The position numbers were made by a program, and so were the translations under genes. DNA of 34,513 bases. Origin: Oscillospiraceae bacterium. GTDB lineage: Bacteria > Bacillota > Clostridia > Oscillospirales > Oscillospiraceae. The stretch spans positions 1 through 34,513 of the forward strand of contig JAFTXW010000025.1 in the NCBI GenBank assembly GCA_017461445.1, given 5' to 3'. Of this stretch, positions 21,144 through 30,370 are shown piece after piece. The first letter of the stretch is position 1, and each line of letters starts with the position of its first letter. The notes beneath the pieces are model-generated. The model did no database searches. It saw only the letters and a list, made by a program, of their open reading frames with translations, and was not told where the DNA came from.

Positions 21144-23588
21144 ATGATCGGGAAAATTGCTGTGTCTGCGGCGAATTTTGCCATCGACAAGCCCTATTCC
21201 TACCGTATCCCTGAGGGGATGGAGCTGCGGCCCGGTCAGCGGGTGCAGCTGCCCTTTGGCCGGGCAAATAAGCGGACCGAAGGAATCGTGCTGTCGGTGG
21301 AGACCGGCAGCGAACAGAAGCTGAAAGCCGTAGAGCGTTGTCTTGACCAGGAGCCGATCCTGACGGACAAGCAGCTGCGGCTTGCGGCGTTTCTGCGGGA
21401 GCGGTATTTCTGTACCTTTTACGATGCCATTCGGGCCATGCTCCCGGCGGGACTGTGGTTCCAGTCGAAGGAGAGCTTTTCTCTGACGGAGGACCGCAGC
21501 TGGCAGGAAAAGACCATCCGCAAGGAATGGGCCCTGGATATTCTGCACCTGCTGGAAAATATGGGCGGCAAGGCTGATGAAACGGCCCTGCGGAATCTGG
21601 TTCCTGACGAGGATACGCTGGCGGATGTGGTCAGCTATCTTGCCCGGAAAAAGTGGATCTCGGCGGAGACCAATTTCCTCCGGCGAACCAACGATAAAAC
21701 AGAAAAAATTGCAACCCTGGCAGCCTCCCCGGAGGAGGCTATGGAATACGCTTCCCGCCGCCCCAAATCCGCCGCCATGCAGCGGGCCGTATTGGAGTTG
21801 CTGTGCAGCGTGGGCAGCGCGGCGGTGAAGGAAGTTTGCTATTTTACGGGTGCTTCCACTGCTACTGTAAATCGGCTGGAAAAGCTGGGTTACATTGCCC
21901 TGACAGAACGGCCCGTGTTGCGGTGCCGGGAAATTCGCCCGGCGAAGCTCAACGGCCCACTGGTGCTGAATCCCGAACAGCAGTGGTGCTTTGAAGGGCT
22001 GGCGGCTCAGATGGGATCGGAAGAACCAGGCGTGGCACTGCTTTACGGTGTCACCGGGTCGGGTAAGACTTCTGTGTATATCCAGCTGATCCGGGCTTGC
22101 CTGGAACGGGGTAAGGCGGCAATGCTGCTGGTGCCGGAAATTGCGCTGACACCCCAGCTTTTGGGCCTGATGGCGGCATATTTTGGCGACCAGGTGGCGG
22201 TGCTCCACAGCAGCCTGTCGGCGGGAGAGCGGTATGACCAGTGGAAGCGGGTGAAAAACGGTGACGCAAAGGTTATCGTTGGCACCCGCAGCGCGGTGTT
22301 TGCTCCCTGTGATCCCGGCCTTATCATCCTGGACGAGGAACAGGAGCACTCCTATAAATCCGAAAACAATCCCCGGTACTCTGCAAAGGAAGTGGCCATC
22401 TGGCGGGGGGCGAAGGAAAACGCCCTAGTGCTTTTGGGCTCTGCCACCCCTTCCATTGAGAGCATGTACCGGGCCAAAAGCGGTGCTTACCGCTTATATA
22501 CCTTAAAAGAACGCTATAACGGCAGGCCCCTCCCGGCGGTGGACATCGTGGACATGCGGGAGGAGCTGAAAATGGGAAATGACCTTTCCCTCAGCGTACC
22601 CCTGCGCCATGCCCTGATAGATACCCGGGATGCCGGGAAGCAGACCATTCTGCTTCTGAACCGAAGGGGAAACAGCCGGGCGTTGGTCTGCGTGGACTGC
22701 CGGGAGACCCCGGAATGTCCCCGGTGCAGTGTGCGGCTGACGTATCACAGTGCCAACCACCGGCTCATGTGCCACTACTGTGGCCATTCCCAGCCGGCAC
22801 CGGAGCGGTGCCCCAGCTGCGGCGGGCCGCTAAAGACCCTTGGTACCGGCACCCAAAAGGTGCAGTCTGAGCTGAATTTCCTGTTCCCCGAAATGGAAGT
22901 GGACCGGATGGACGCGGATACCGTCAGCGCGGTGAATACCCATGAAAAAATTCTGGAACACTTCCAAAAAGAAAAGGTTCCTGTGCTCATCGGCACCCAG
23001 ATGGTGGCGAAGGGGCTGAATCTGCCGGATGTGACCTTGGTCGGCGTACTGGACGCGGATCTGAGCCTGTACACCGGGGGCTACCGGGCGGGGGAGACCA
23101 CCTTCAATATGCTGACCCAGGTGGTGGGCCGGGCGGGCCGGGGTGATACTCCCGGACGGGCCATGATCCAGACCTTGGTTCCCGAGCATCAGGTGATCCG
23201 CCTGGCTGCGGAGCAGGATTACGATGGGTTTTATGATCTGGAGATCAACCTGCGGCGGGTGCAGAACGCGCCGCCCTTTGGGGATCTTGCCACCGTCACA
23301 TTTCTGGGACAGGACGAGGCGGCGGTGCTCCGGGGTGCGGCAAAGTTTCGGGACAGTCTCAACGCCTGCCTGCGGCAGCCACCCTACAATACCGAGCAGT
23401 GCGGATGCCTTGGCCCCGCGCCCTGCCCGGTGCCGAAGATCAATTATAACTTCCGCTACCGGCTGACGTTGCGCTGCAAAATGACCCGGCAGCTGCGGCT
23501 GCTGCTGGCCTATTTGCTGCGGGAGTTCAGTAAAGATAAGCTTAACCGCGGCGTGTCCGCTTTTATTGATGTGAATGGTTTTGAATAG
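21144..23588 (+). CDS. priA: Primosomal protein N' (replication restart helicase)
   Basis: 814 residues. An N-terminal 3' DNA-binding domain (GKIAVSAANFAIDKPYSYRIP), Walker A YGVTGSGKTS near residue 300, Walker B LDEEQEHSYKS (Clostridia often have DEEQ where E. coli has DEEH) and GSATPS. The eight-cysteine zinc region CVDCRETPECPRC...CHYCGHSQPAPERCPSC lies near 515-560, then the helicase motifs IGTQMVAKGLNLPDV and QVVGRAGRG. PriA rebuilds stalled forks. ATG 21144 has AGGGAGG upstream; the longer frame to 21093 runs into the palindromic repeat and is rejected. Confidence 0.96.
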   Translation: MIGKIAVSAANFAIDKPYSYRIPEGMELRPGQRVQLPFGRANKRTEGIVLSVETGSEQKLKAVERCLDQEPILTDKQLRLAAFLRERYFCTFYDAIRAMLPAGLWFQSKESFSLTEDRSWQEKTIRKEWALDILHLLENMGGKADETALRNLVPDEDTLADVVSYLARKKWISAETNFLRRTNDKTEKIATLAASPEEAMEYASRRPKSAAMQRAVLELLCSVGSAAVKEVCYFTGASTATVNRLEKLGYIALTERPVLRCREIRPAKLNGPLVLNPEQQWCFEGLAAQMGSEEPGVALLYGVTGSGKTSVYIQLIRACLERGKAAMLLVPEIALTPQLLGLMAAYFGDQVAVLHSSLSAGERYDQWKRVKNGDAKVIVGTRSAVFAPCDPGLIILDEEQEHSYKSENNPRYSAKEVAIWRGAKENALVLLGSATPSIESMYRAKSGAYRLYTLKERYNGRPLPAVDIVDMREELKMGNDLSLSVPLRHALIDTRDAGKQTILLLNRRGNSRALVCVDCRETPECPRCSVRLTYHSANHRLMCHYCGHSQPAPERCPSCGGPLKTLGTGTQKVQSELNFLFPEMEVDRMDADTVSAVNTHEKILEHFQKEKVPVLIGTQMVAKGLNLPDVTLVGVLDADLSLYTGGYRAGETTFNMLTQVVGRAGRGDTPGRAMIQTLVPEHQVIRLAAEQDYDGFYDLEINLRRVQNAPPFGDLATVTFLGQDEAAVLRGAAKFRDSLNACLRQPPYNTEQCGCLGPAPCPVPKINYNFRYRLTLRCKMTRQLRLLLAYLLREFSKDKLNRGVSAFIDVNGFE

Positions 23589-23606
23589 AGAAATGAGGTT
23601 TTACAC

Positions 23607-24083
23607 ATGGGACTGCGTAAGATTTTGACCGATAAGGACCCGGCCCTGCATAAGGTTTGCAAGCCGGTGGAAAAATTTGACTGGCGGCTGCACAAGCTGC
23701 TGGATGACATGGCCGACACACTGGCCGAGGCCAATGGCGTTGGGCTGGCGGCACCCCAGGTGGGCATCCTGCGGCGGGTGGTCATCGTGGACACCGGCGA
23801 GGAAATTCTGGAACTGGTGAATCCCACTTTGATCGAGACCGATGGCGAGCAGGTGGGTGCCGAGGGCTGTCTCAGCGTTCCTGGCAAGTACGGCCTGGTA
23901 AAGCGGCCCTACTATGCCAAGGTGCGGGCCCAGGACCGCTACGGCGAATGGTTCGAGGCCGAGGGCGAGGAGCTGATCGGCCGCTGCTTCTGCCATGAGC
24001 TGGACCACCTGGACGGCATCGTGTACACCGAGGTCATGGAGCGGTTCCTGACCGAGGAAGAACTCATGTCTGATGAGGATTAA
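23607..24083 (+). CDS. def: Peptide deformylase
   Basis: 158 residues. It removes the formyl group from nascent proteins using a metal ion. The three motifs are present: GVGLAAPQ (44-51), EGCLS (86-90) and CHELDH (129-134), with Cys88 and the two histidines as ligands. Motif 3 starts with Cys rather than the usual Gln. It is followed by fmt, which adds the formyl group, the classical def-fmt pair; the fmt start lies 13 bases beyond the stop. Confidence 0.96.
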   Translation: MGLRKILTDKDPALHKVCKPVEKFDWRLHKLLDDMADTLAEANGVGLAAPQVGILRRVVIVDTGEEILELVNPTLIETDGEQVGAEGCLSVPGKYGLVKRPYYAKVRAQDRYGEWFEAEGEELIGRCFCHELDHLDGIVYTEVMERFLTEEELMSDED

Positions 24084-24096
24084 CGGAGGGATACCC

Positions 24097-25002
24097 TTGC
24101 GCGTTGTATTTATGGGAACGCCGGATATTGCGGCGACCTGCTTGAAGAAAATTTTGGCCGATGGCTTCGAGGTGGTGGGTGTTTACACCCAGCCTGACCG
24201 CCCCAAGGGCCGGGGCATGAAGATGGTGGCCTCTCCTGTGAAGGAAGTAGCTTTGGCAAAGGGCATCCCCGTGTTCCAGCCGGAGAACTTCCGGGAGGAG
24301 AGCGTGGAGCAGCTGCGGGCATTGCAGCCCGATATCTGCGCTGTGGTGGCCTATGGCCGCATCCTGCCCCAGAAGGTGCTGGATGTGCCGACGCTGGCCT
24401 GCATCAATATCCATGCCAGCATCCTGCCCCAGTACCGGGGCTCCGCGCCCTACCAGTGGGCAGTGCTGGATGGCTTGACGGAAACCGGCGTGACCGCCCA
24501 GTTTATGTCCCGGGGTGTGGACGAGGGCGATATCATCGATATCGCAAAAACTCCCATCGGGGAGAATGAAACGGCGGGCGAGCTGCTGGATCGGCTGGCG
24601 GTGCTGGGGGCTGATCTGCTGAGCAGGACTTTGACCCGGTTTGCAGAGGGAAAAGTGGAAGGTATGCCCCAGAATGGGGAGGAGGCCACCTTCGCGCCCA
24701 TGCTGGATAAAGCCATGTGCCCCATCGACTGGAACAAGCCCGCACAGCAGGTGCATAACCAGGTCCGGGGTCTGCACCCCTGGCCCGTTGCCACTATGGA
24801 ATTGCAGGGTAAAAAGTTTAAAGTACACGCAACAAAGTTGGTGGAAGGCAGCGGTATGCCTGGTGAAATTCTGGGTTTGACCAAAACGGGCCTTGTCATC
24901 GCCTGCGGTGAGGGTGCTGTGGAAATTCTCTCCCTTCAGGCCGAGGGCGGTAAGCGGATGGCGGCTCCCGATTACTTCCGGGGCCACCCGTTGGATCAGT
25001 AA
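24097..25002 (+). CDS. fmt: Methionyl-tRNA formyltransferase
   Basis: 301 residues from a UUG start. The sequence LRVVFMGTPDIA is the family start, and GGAGGG (24085-24090) lies six bases upstream. An in-frame ATG at 24073 inside def has no ribosome site. The enzyme formylates initiator Met-tRNA using 10-formyl-THF. INIHASILPQYRGSAP contains the catalytic Asn and His and the folate motif, with the Asp in SRGVDEGDII. A C-terminal tRNA-binding domain follows (QVHNQVRGLHPWP). The stop shares a base with the start of rsmB. Confidence 0.95.
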   Translation: MRVVFMGTPDIAATCLKKILADGFEVVGVYTQPDRPKGRGMKMVASPVKEVALAKGIPVFQPENFREESVEQLRALQPDICAVVAYGRILPQKVLDVPTLACINIHASILPQYRGSAPYQWAVLDGLTETGVTAQFMSRGVDEGDIIDIAKTPIGENETAGELLDRLAVLGADLLSRTLTRFAEGKVEGMPQNGEEATFAPMLDKAMCPIDWNKPAQQVHNQVRGLHPWPVATMELQGKKFKVHATKLVEGSGMPGEILGLTKTGLVIACGEGAVEILSLQAEGGKRMAAPDYFRGHPLDQ

Positions 25003-26312
25003 TGGGCGCACGGGAAACCGCGCTGAACGCGCTGATCGCCTGCCGCAAGGACGGGGGCTGGGCCAACGGAGTTCTGAAGGACTACATCCAGCGGGACCGG
25101 TTGTCCCCCCGGGACGCGGGACTGGCGACAAGGCTTGTCTACGGCGTTATCCAGAACCGGGGCAGGCTGGACTTTTATCTGAAGCAGCTTTTGACGGGAA
25201 AGCTGAAGGATCTGCACCCGGCGGTGCGGGATATCCTCCACCTGGGGCTGTATCAGGTCTATGAGCTGGACAAAATACCCGACAGTGCGGCGGTGAATGA
25301 AGCCGTCGGGCTGGCGAAGAAATATGTAAAAAATCCTCGGGCGGCCTCCTTGGTTAACGGTGTTCTGCGGAACGCCGTCCGCACCAAGAGCAGTCTCAAA
25401 GAGCCTGTCTCCTACGCTGACCGCTACAGCCACCCGGAGGAATTGATTTCCCTTCTGAAAGCCAACCTCCCCAAGGGGAAGCTGGAAGGGATGCTGATCG
25501 CCGATAACGCCGCGCCCCAGATGGTGGTGCAGGTGAATATTTTAAAGACTTCCGCCGCGAAATTAGTCGAAATCCTGGAAAACCAGGGCGTTTCCGCTCA
25601 GCCTCACGGCTGGATGGAAAACTGTCTGGTGTTGGGCGGTACGGGCAATCTGGAACAGCTGGACGCTTTTCAGGAGGGCCTGTTCTATGTGCAGGATCCG
25701 GCTTCCAAATTAAGCGTCCTCTGCGCGAAACTGCCGAAGGACGCAAAGGTGCTGGACTGCTGCGCCGCTCCCGGCGGCAAGAGCTTTGCCGCTGCCATGG
25801 CGATGGAGGGGGCGGGACATATCACCTCCTGTGATGTCCACGCCCATAAAACCTCCCTGATTGCAAACGGTGCGGCCCGGTTGGGATTGACCAACATCAC
25901 TGCAAAGCAGCAGGACGCTACCAAGTCCGTTCCGGAATGGGAAGGGCAGATGGACGCGGTGATTTGCGATGTGCCCTGCTCCGGACTGGGCATTATTCGG
26001 AAGAAGCCCGATATCCGCTATAAAAATCTGGCGGAACTGGCGGAATTGCCCGCTTTGCAGCTGGAAATCCTGAGAAATCAGGCGGGTTATGTAAAGCCCG
26101 GCGGGGTGCTGATGTACTCCACCTGCACCGTGCTGCGGCGGGAAAACGAGGAGGTCGTGGAGGCCTTCCTGCGAGAAAATGACGAATTTTACCGGGAGCC
26201 TTTGGAATTACCGGAGGTGTTCCCGAAGAACGACACCGGAATGCTGACCCTGATTCCCGGTGAATACGATACCGACGGCTTCTTCATCTGCCGTCTGCGG
26301 AGGAAAGTATGA
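25002..26312 (+). CDS. rsmB: 16S rRNA m5C967 methyltransferase
   Basis: 436 residues. An N-terminal NusB-like RNA-binding domain (ARETALNALIACRKDGGW to about residue 130), then a SAM methyltransferase with LDCCAAPGGKSFAAAM (motif I), CDVHAHK, DVPCSGLGIIRKKPDIRY (motif IV cysteine) and MYSTCTVLRRENEEVV (motif VI, catalytic cysteine). It methylates C967 of 16S rRNA. The start overlaps the fmt stop by one base, and its end overlaps rlmN by four bases. Confidence 0.95.
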   Translation: MGARETALNALIACRKDGGWANGVLKDYIQRDRLSPRDAGLATRLVYGVIQNRGRLDFYLKQLLTGKLKDLHPAVRDILHLGLYQVYELDKIPDSAAVNEAVGLAKKYVKNPRAASLVNGVLRNAVRTKSSLKEPVSYADRYSHPEELISLLKANLPKGKLEGMLIADNAAPQMVVQVNILKTSAAKLVEILENQGVSAQPHGWMENCLVLGGTGNLEQLDAFQEGLFYVQDPASKLSVLCAKLPKDAKVLDCCAAPGGKSFAAAMAMEGAGHITSCDVHAHKTSLIANGAARLGLTNITAKQQDATKSVPEWEGQMDAVICDVPCSGLGIIRKKPDIRYKNLAELAELPALQLEILRNQAGYVKPGGVLMYSTCTVLRRENEEVVEAFLRENDEFYREPLELPEVFPKNDTGMLTLIPGEYDTDGFFICRLRRKV

Positions 26313-27337
26313 ACCTGAAATCCCTGACCCAGCCGGAGCTGGCTGACATCTTAAAAGAGCTGGGCCAGCCGGGCTTTCGGGCCAAGCAGTTGTACACCTG
26401 GCTCCATAAGGGCGTCCGCTCCTACGACGAGATGACGAACCTGCCCAAAGCTCTGCGGGATGTGCTTTCGGAAAAGTACCCCATCAACGCCCCCCTGGCG
26501 GTTCGGAAGCAGGAATCTTCCCGGGATGGCACCATAAAATATTTATGGGAGCTTGCTGACGGCAACTGTGTGGAGACGGTGCTTATGCGCTATCACTACG
26601 GCAACACCGTCTGCATCTCCACCGAGGTGGGCTGCCGGATGGGCTGCGCCTTCTGCGCATCGACCCTCGGCGGGCTGGTACGGCGGCTGGAGCCAAACGA
26701 AATGCTGGATCAGGTGCTGTTTACCCAGATCGACTCCGGGCTGCCCGTTTCCCACATTGTGCTCATGGGTATCGGCGAGCCCCTGGACAATTTTGACAAT
26801 GTGATGCGCTTTCTGGAGCTGGTAAACAGCCCCGACGGCATGAACATCTCCATGCGGCACATAAGCTTGTCCACCTGCGGCCTGGTGCCGAAGATCGACG
26901 AGCTGGCGAAGCGGAAATTGCAGATCAGTCTGGCGATTTCCCTCCATGGGCCCAATGATGAGATCCGAAACAAGATCATGCCGGTCAACAAGGCCTATCC
27001 CATCGACGAGCTGCTGGCGGCCTGCCGCCGGTATTACGATGCCACCAGCCGGCGCATTCATTTTGAGTACGCCATGATCGACGGCGTGAATGACAGCGAG
27101 GCCAATGCCCGGGAGCTGCTGCGGCGGCTGAAGGGCCTGCCGGCCCATGTGAACATGATTCCCCTGAACCATGTGGAGGAAAGCCCTCTGAAGCCCAGCA
27201 GCAAGGCTGCTGTGGCGAAGTTCCAGAAAATTCTGGAGGATGGGGGCGTGACGGCCACCGTCCGCCGAACCCTGGGCGGGGATATCGACGCTTCCTGCGG
27301 GCAGCTGAGACGGAAGTATACAAAGGGGAAAATATAA
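26309..27337 (+). CDS. rlmN: Dual-specificity 23S rRNA/tRNA adenine C2-methyltransferase
   Basis: 342 residues, a radical SAM enzyme. The cluster motif CxxxCxxC is Cys109, Cys113 and Cys116 in EVGCRMGCAFCASTLGG. The C-terminal mechanistic cysteine is in GGDIDASCGQLRRKY (about 333). It methylates A2503 of 23S rRNA and A37 of some tRNAs. ATG 26309 overlaps the rsmB stop. The last base of its stop codon coincides with the first base of a small REP-like hairpin. Confidence 0.96.
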   Translation: MNLKSLTQPELADILKELGQPGFRAKQLYTWLHKGVRSYDEMTNLPKALRDVLSEKYPINAPLAVRKQESSRDGTIKYLWELADGNCVETVLMRYHYGNTVCISTEVGCRMGCAFCASTLGGLVRRLEPNEMLDQVLFTQIDSGLPVSHIVLMGIGEPLDNFDNVMRFLELVNSPDGMNISMRHISLSTCGLVPKIDELAKRKLQISLAISLHGPNDEIRNKIMPVNKAYPIDELLAACRRYYDATSRRIHFEYAMIDGVNDSEANARELLRRLKGLPAHVNMIPLNHVEESPLKPSSKAAVAKFQKILEDGGVTATVRRTLGGDIDASCGQLRRKYTKGKI

Positions 27338-27361
27338 TGTAGGGGGCACTGCCCTCTACAT
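27337..27361. repeat. Solitary REP-like hairpin between rlmN and stp
   Basis: ATGTAGGGGGCA (27337-27348) pairs with TGCCCTCTACAT (27350-27361) with one mismatch. It begins with GTAG followed by a GC-rich stem, like the larger elements here, but it is a single hairpin within an operon. It starts on the rlmN stop codon. Confidence 0.65.
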
Positions 27362-27393
27362 AGGGAATACATAGAAAAAGAGGTGCAACGCCT

Positions 27394-28125
27394 ATGCAGA
27401 GCTGGGGACTGACAGATCCCGGTTGTGTGCGCAAGCAGAATCAGGATACTTACCAAATTGAACAGCTTGACCGCAGCAGTTTGCTGTGCATTGTCTGCGA
27501 CGGCATGGGCGGTGCGAAATCCGGCAATATTGCCAGCACTTTGGCTGTGGATGTGTTCGTGCAGGAGGTCAAGCGCAGCTGGAAGCCTATGATGGATCAG
27601 GAACACATCGATCAGGTGCTGATCAGTGCCGTGAAGCTGGCCAATTTCACCGTGTTCGACCAGGCCCAGCAGTTCGAGGAATTCGATGGCATGGGCACCA
27701 CCCTGGTTGCCGCGCTGATCCGGGGCAAAAAAGCTACGGTGGTGAACGTGGGCGACAGCCGGGCCTACGGCATCGACCAGGAGGGCATTCAGCAGATCAC
27801 CCGGGATCACTCCCTGGTGCAGCTGATGGTAGACCGGGGAGAGCTGACCCCGGAAATGGCAAAGACCTACCCCGGAAAGAACTTTATTACCCGTGCCATC
27901 GGCACGGAAACGACGATTTTGTGCGACATTTTTCATCTGGACGTGGCGAAGGGAGATTTTCTTCTGCTGTGCTCCGATGGCCTGAGCAATATGATGGACG
28001 ATCAGGAGATCCTGTTTGAGGTTGTCCATGGCGTCAACAAGCAGCACTGCTGTAAGCGGCTCTTGGATATCGCCAAGAACCGTGGGGCGCCGGATAATGT
28101 GACCAGCGTTCTTGTTTTGATTTGA
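27394..28125 (+). CDS. stp: PP2C-type Ser/Thr protein phosphatase
   Basis: 243 residues, called PrpC or Stp in Firmicutes. It removes phosphates placed by the PASTA kinase encoded next. PPM motifs: TDPGCVRKQNQDTY (8-20), CDGMGGAKSGNIAS (35-48), GMGTTLVAALI, VNVGDSRAYGI, TRDHSLVQ and LCSDGLSNMMDD; the metal-binding aspartates are all present. ATG 27394 has GAGGTG upstream. The 28-base gap to prkC is typical of this pair. Confidence 0.95.
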   Translation: MQSWGLTDPGCVRKQNQDTYQIEQLDRSSLLCIVCDGMGGAKSGNIASTLAVDVFVQEVKRSWKPMMDQEHIDQVLISAVKLANFTVFDQAQQFEEFDGMGTTLVAALIRGKKATVVNVGDSRAYGIDQEGIQQITRDHSLVQLMVDRGELTPEMAKTYPGKNFITRAIGTETTILCDIFHLDVAKGDFLLLCSDGLSNMMDDQEILFEVVHGVNKQHCCKRLLDIAKNRGAPDNVTSVLVLI

Positions 28126-28153
28126 TTCGCGTGTCTCGAAAGGAGCATTTTCT

Positions 28154-30370
28154 TTGAATATCGATCAATATATTGGACGGCTGCTGGACAACCGGTATGA
28201 GATCCTGGAGGTCATTGGGACCGGCGGTATGGCCGTTGTCTATAAAGCCCGCTGCCACCGCTTAAACCGGCTGGTAGCCATCAAAATTCTGAAAGACGAA
28301 TTTGCACGGGACGAGGAGTTCCGCCGCCGCTTCCACGCGGAGGGCGAGGCGGTAGCTATGCTGAGCCATCCCAACATCGTGCAGGTTTATGACGTTTCTT
28401 CCACCGATACCGCCAACTTCATCGTTATGGAGCTGATTGACGGTATCTCCCTGAAACAATATATGGAGTCCCGGGGCGTTCTGAACTGGAAGGAGACACT
28501 GCATTTTGCCATGCAGATCGCCAAGGGTCTGGAACACGCCCACAGCCGGGGCATTGTCCACCGGGACATCAAGCCCCACAATGTGATGGTGCTGAAAAAC
28601 GGCTCCGTCAAGGTGATGGACTTCGGCATTGCCCGGGTGATGAACAAGAGCAACACCCTGACCAAGGAGGCTCTGGGCAGCGTTCACTACATCTCCCCTG
28701 AGCAGGCCAAGGGCGGTCATACGGACAACCGCTCCGATATCTATTCCCTGGGCGTGGTCATGTATGAAATGATGACAGGGCGGCCTCCCTATGACGGGGA
28801 ATCCGCTGTGGCGGTAGCGATCCAGCATATCAACGGCGGCGCGGCCATGCCCTCCACCCTGAACCCCAACATTCCCGGCGGCATGGAGCAGATCATCATG
28901 AAGGCCATGGCTCTGGAGATCCAGAACCGCTATGTTTCCGCTACGGAAATGCTGCAGGATATGGAGGAATTCCGCAAGAATCCCGCTATCCTGTTTAACT
29001 ATAAGACCATCGTGGACGATGCTACCCGGCCTATCACCGGCATCCCCCCGATACCGCCCCAGAAACCCCGCACCACTGCCGAAAAGGTTGTTCAGGCCAA
29101 GACCGGTGTACCACCCCAGCCTCAGCAGCCCAGAACCCGGGTGTCCACCGACAGTGCCCAGCTGCGGCGGCCTGCCAACACGGCACCCTCCGGCACCGGC
29201 CCCGTCAGGCGGCAGGCCACCGGCCCCATGCCCCGAACCACCGGGAACGTGAACCGTACCCGGGATACCGATACCATCCGCCGTGCCCAGGCCCGGAAGC
29301 GGGCGGAGGAGCAGCGGCGGGAGGAGCAGCGCAGCCGCATCGCTACCATTTCCATCGTGGTATGCAGCGCAGTGGCGGTGGTAGCCCTGATCGTGTTCCT
29401 GTACGCTCTGTTCAACGGCGCGCTGCTGAACAAGGAGCGGGAATATGTGGAGGTGCCCTATCTGGTGGGCAAGACCTACTCCGATGACATGATCAACGAA
29501 TACAAGGATCTGAAGATCGTGTTCCGGGATCAGCAGTATAACGACAGCTATGAAGAAGGCCAAATCATGATGCAGGAACCCATCGGCGGCAGCAAGGTGG
29601 TCAAGGGCACCGAGCTTTGGATCACCATCAGCATGGGCGAGGAGCCGGAGGTCAAGACCATGTCCGACCTGATCGGTACCCGGAAGGAGGAGGCGGACTC
29701 CCACCTGCGTGGGCAGGGCTTCTATCCCATCTTCCGCTATGAAGCCAGCTCTGTGTATGAAGAGGGGGAGGTCATCCGCACCGATCCCGCTTTCACCACG
29801 GAGCTGAAGGAGGGGCAGGATGTGTACCTCTGGATCAGCACCGGCCCCGATACCAAGTATGCCGACATGCAGGACGTGATGGGCATGGACATCGAAGCCG
29901 CCAAGCGGGTACTGGCCGCGGCGGGCTTCAACGTTGTCCGAACCCGCCCCGTTCCCGGCGACGAGCCTGCGGGACAGGTGGTGTACCAGTCCGTGAAGGC
30001 TTTTGAGGAGATCGACGTGCTGACGGAGATCCTGCTGGAATACTCCGAAGGCCCCAAAGAGACCACGGCCCCCACTACGGAGGCTACCGAGGCCACCACG
30101 GAGGCCACCAAGGCTCCCGAGACCACTGCTCCCGAGGAGACGGAGCCGGAAATGGCTACGGTGAACGTGGATTTCATTCTGCCGGATCTGGCGGAGGATT
30201 TCCTGCTGAGCATCAAGCAGAACGGCCGGGCGGTGATCGAATCTACGGAGATCAAGGCGGGCACCACCGTCTACACCGTGACCCTGACCAACTCCGGCAC
30301 CAAGTCCTATGACATTTACATCAACGGTGACCACTATAACAGCCAGGAAGTGAAGTTTACGGATGACTGA
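28154..30370 (+). CDS. prkC: PASTA-domain Ser/Thr protein kinase
   Basis: 738 residues from a UUG start with AGGAG eight bases upstream. Kinase domain: GTGGMA (22-27), Lys44, HRDIKPHN (136-143), DFG (156-158) and an activation loop with several Thr before GSVHYISPE. A Pro, Thr and Arg-rich linker (about 300-395) leads to a membrane helix (397-420). Three PASTA repeats follow (about 430-498, 500-567, 568-640), which bind muropeptides or lipid II. After these come a Thr/Glu/Ala-rich spacer (about 641-672) and a final beta-rich domain of about 65 residues that is not a PASTA repeat. The kinase controls growth, wall synthesis and dormancy exit. It overlaps rsgA by eight bases. Confidence 0.96.
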   Translation: MNIDQYIGRLLDNRYEILEVIGTGGMAVVYKARCHRLNRLVAIKILKDEFARDEEFRRRFHAEGEAVAMLSHPNIVQVYDVSSTDTANFIVMELIDGISLKQYMESRGVLNWKETLHFAMQIAKGLEHAHSRGIVHRDIKPHNVMVLKNGSVKVMDFGIARVMNKSNTLTKEALGSVHYISPEQAKGGHTDNRSDIYSLGVVMYEMMTGRPPYDGESAVAVAIQHINGGAAMPSTLNPNIPGGMEQIIMKAMALEIQNRYVSATEMLQDMEEFRKNPAILFNYKTIVDDATRPITGIPPIPPQKPRTTAEKVVQAKTGVPPQPQQPRTRVSTDSAQLRRPANTAPSGTGPVRRQATGPMPRTTGNVNRTRDTDTIRRAQARKRAEEQRREEQRSRIATISIVVCSAVAVVALIVFLYALFNGALLNKEREYVEVPYLVGKTYSDDMINEYKDLKIVFRDQQYNDSYEEGQIMMQEPIGGSKVVKGTELWITISMGEEPEVKTMSDLIGTRKEEADSHLRGQGFYPIFRYEASSVYEEGEVIRTDPAFTTELKEGQDVYLWISTGPDTKYADMQDVMGMDIEAAKRVLAAAGFNVVRTRPVPGDEPAGQVVYQSVKAFEEIDVLTEILLEYSEGPKETTAPTTEATEATTEATKAPETTAPEETEPEMATVNVDFILPDLAEDFLLSIKQNGRAVIESTEIKAGTTVYTVTLTNSGTKSYDIYINGDHYNSQEVKFTDD

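Noticed and set aside
22330-22365. DEEQ instead of DEEH in PriA as a defect
   Set aside because: DEEQ is, as far as I recall, common in Clostridia PriA proteins, and all other motifs are intact.
28262-30334. 690-codon open frame on the minus strand
   Set aside because: Antisense to prkC; Gly/His-rich shadow with no domain.
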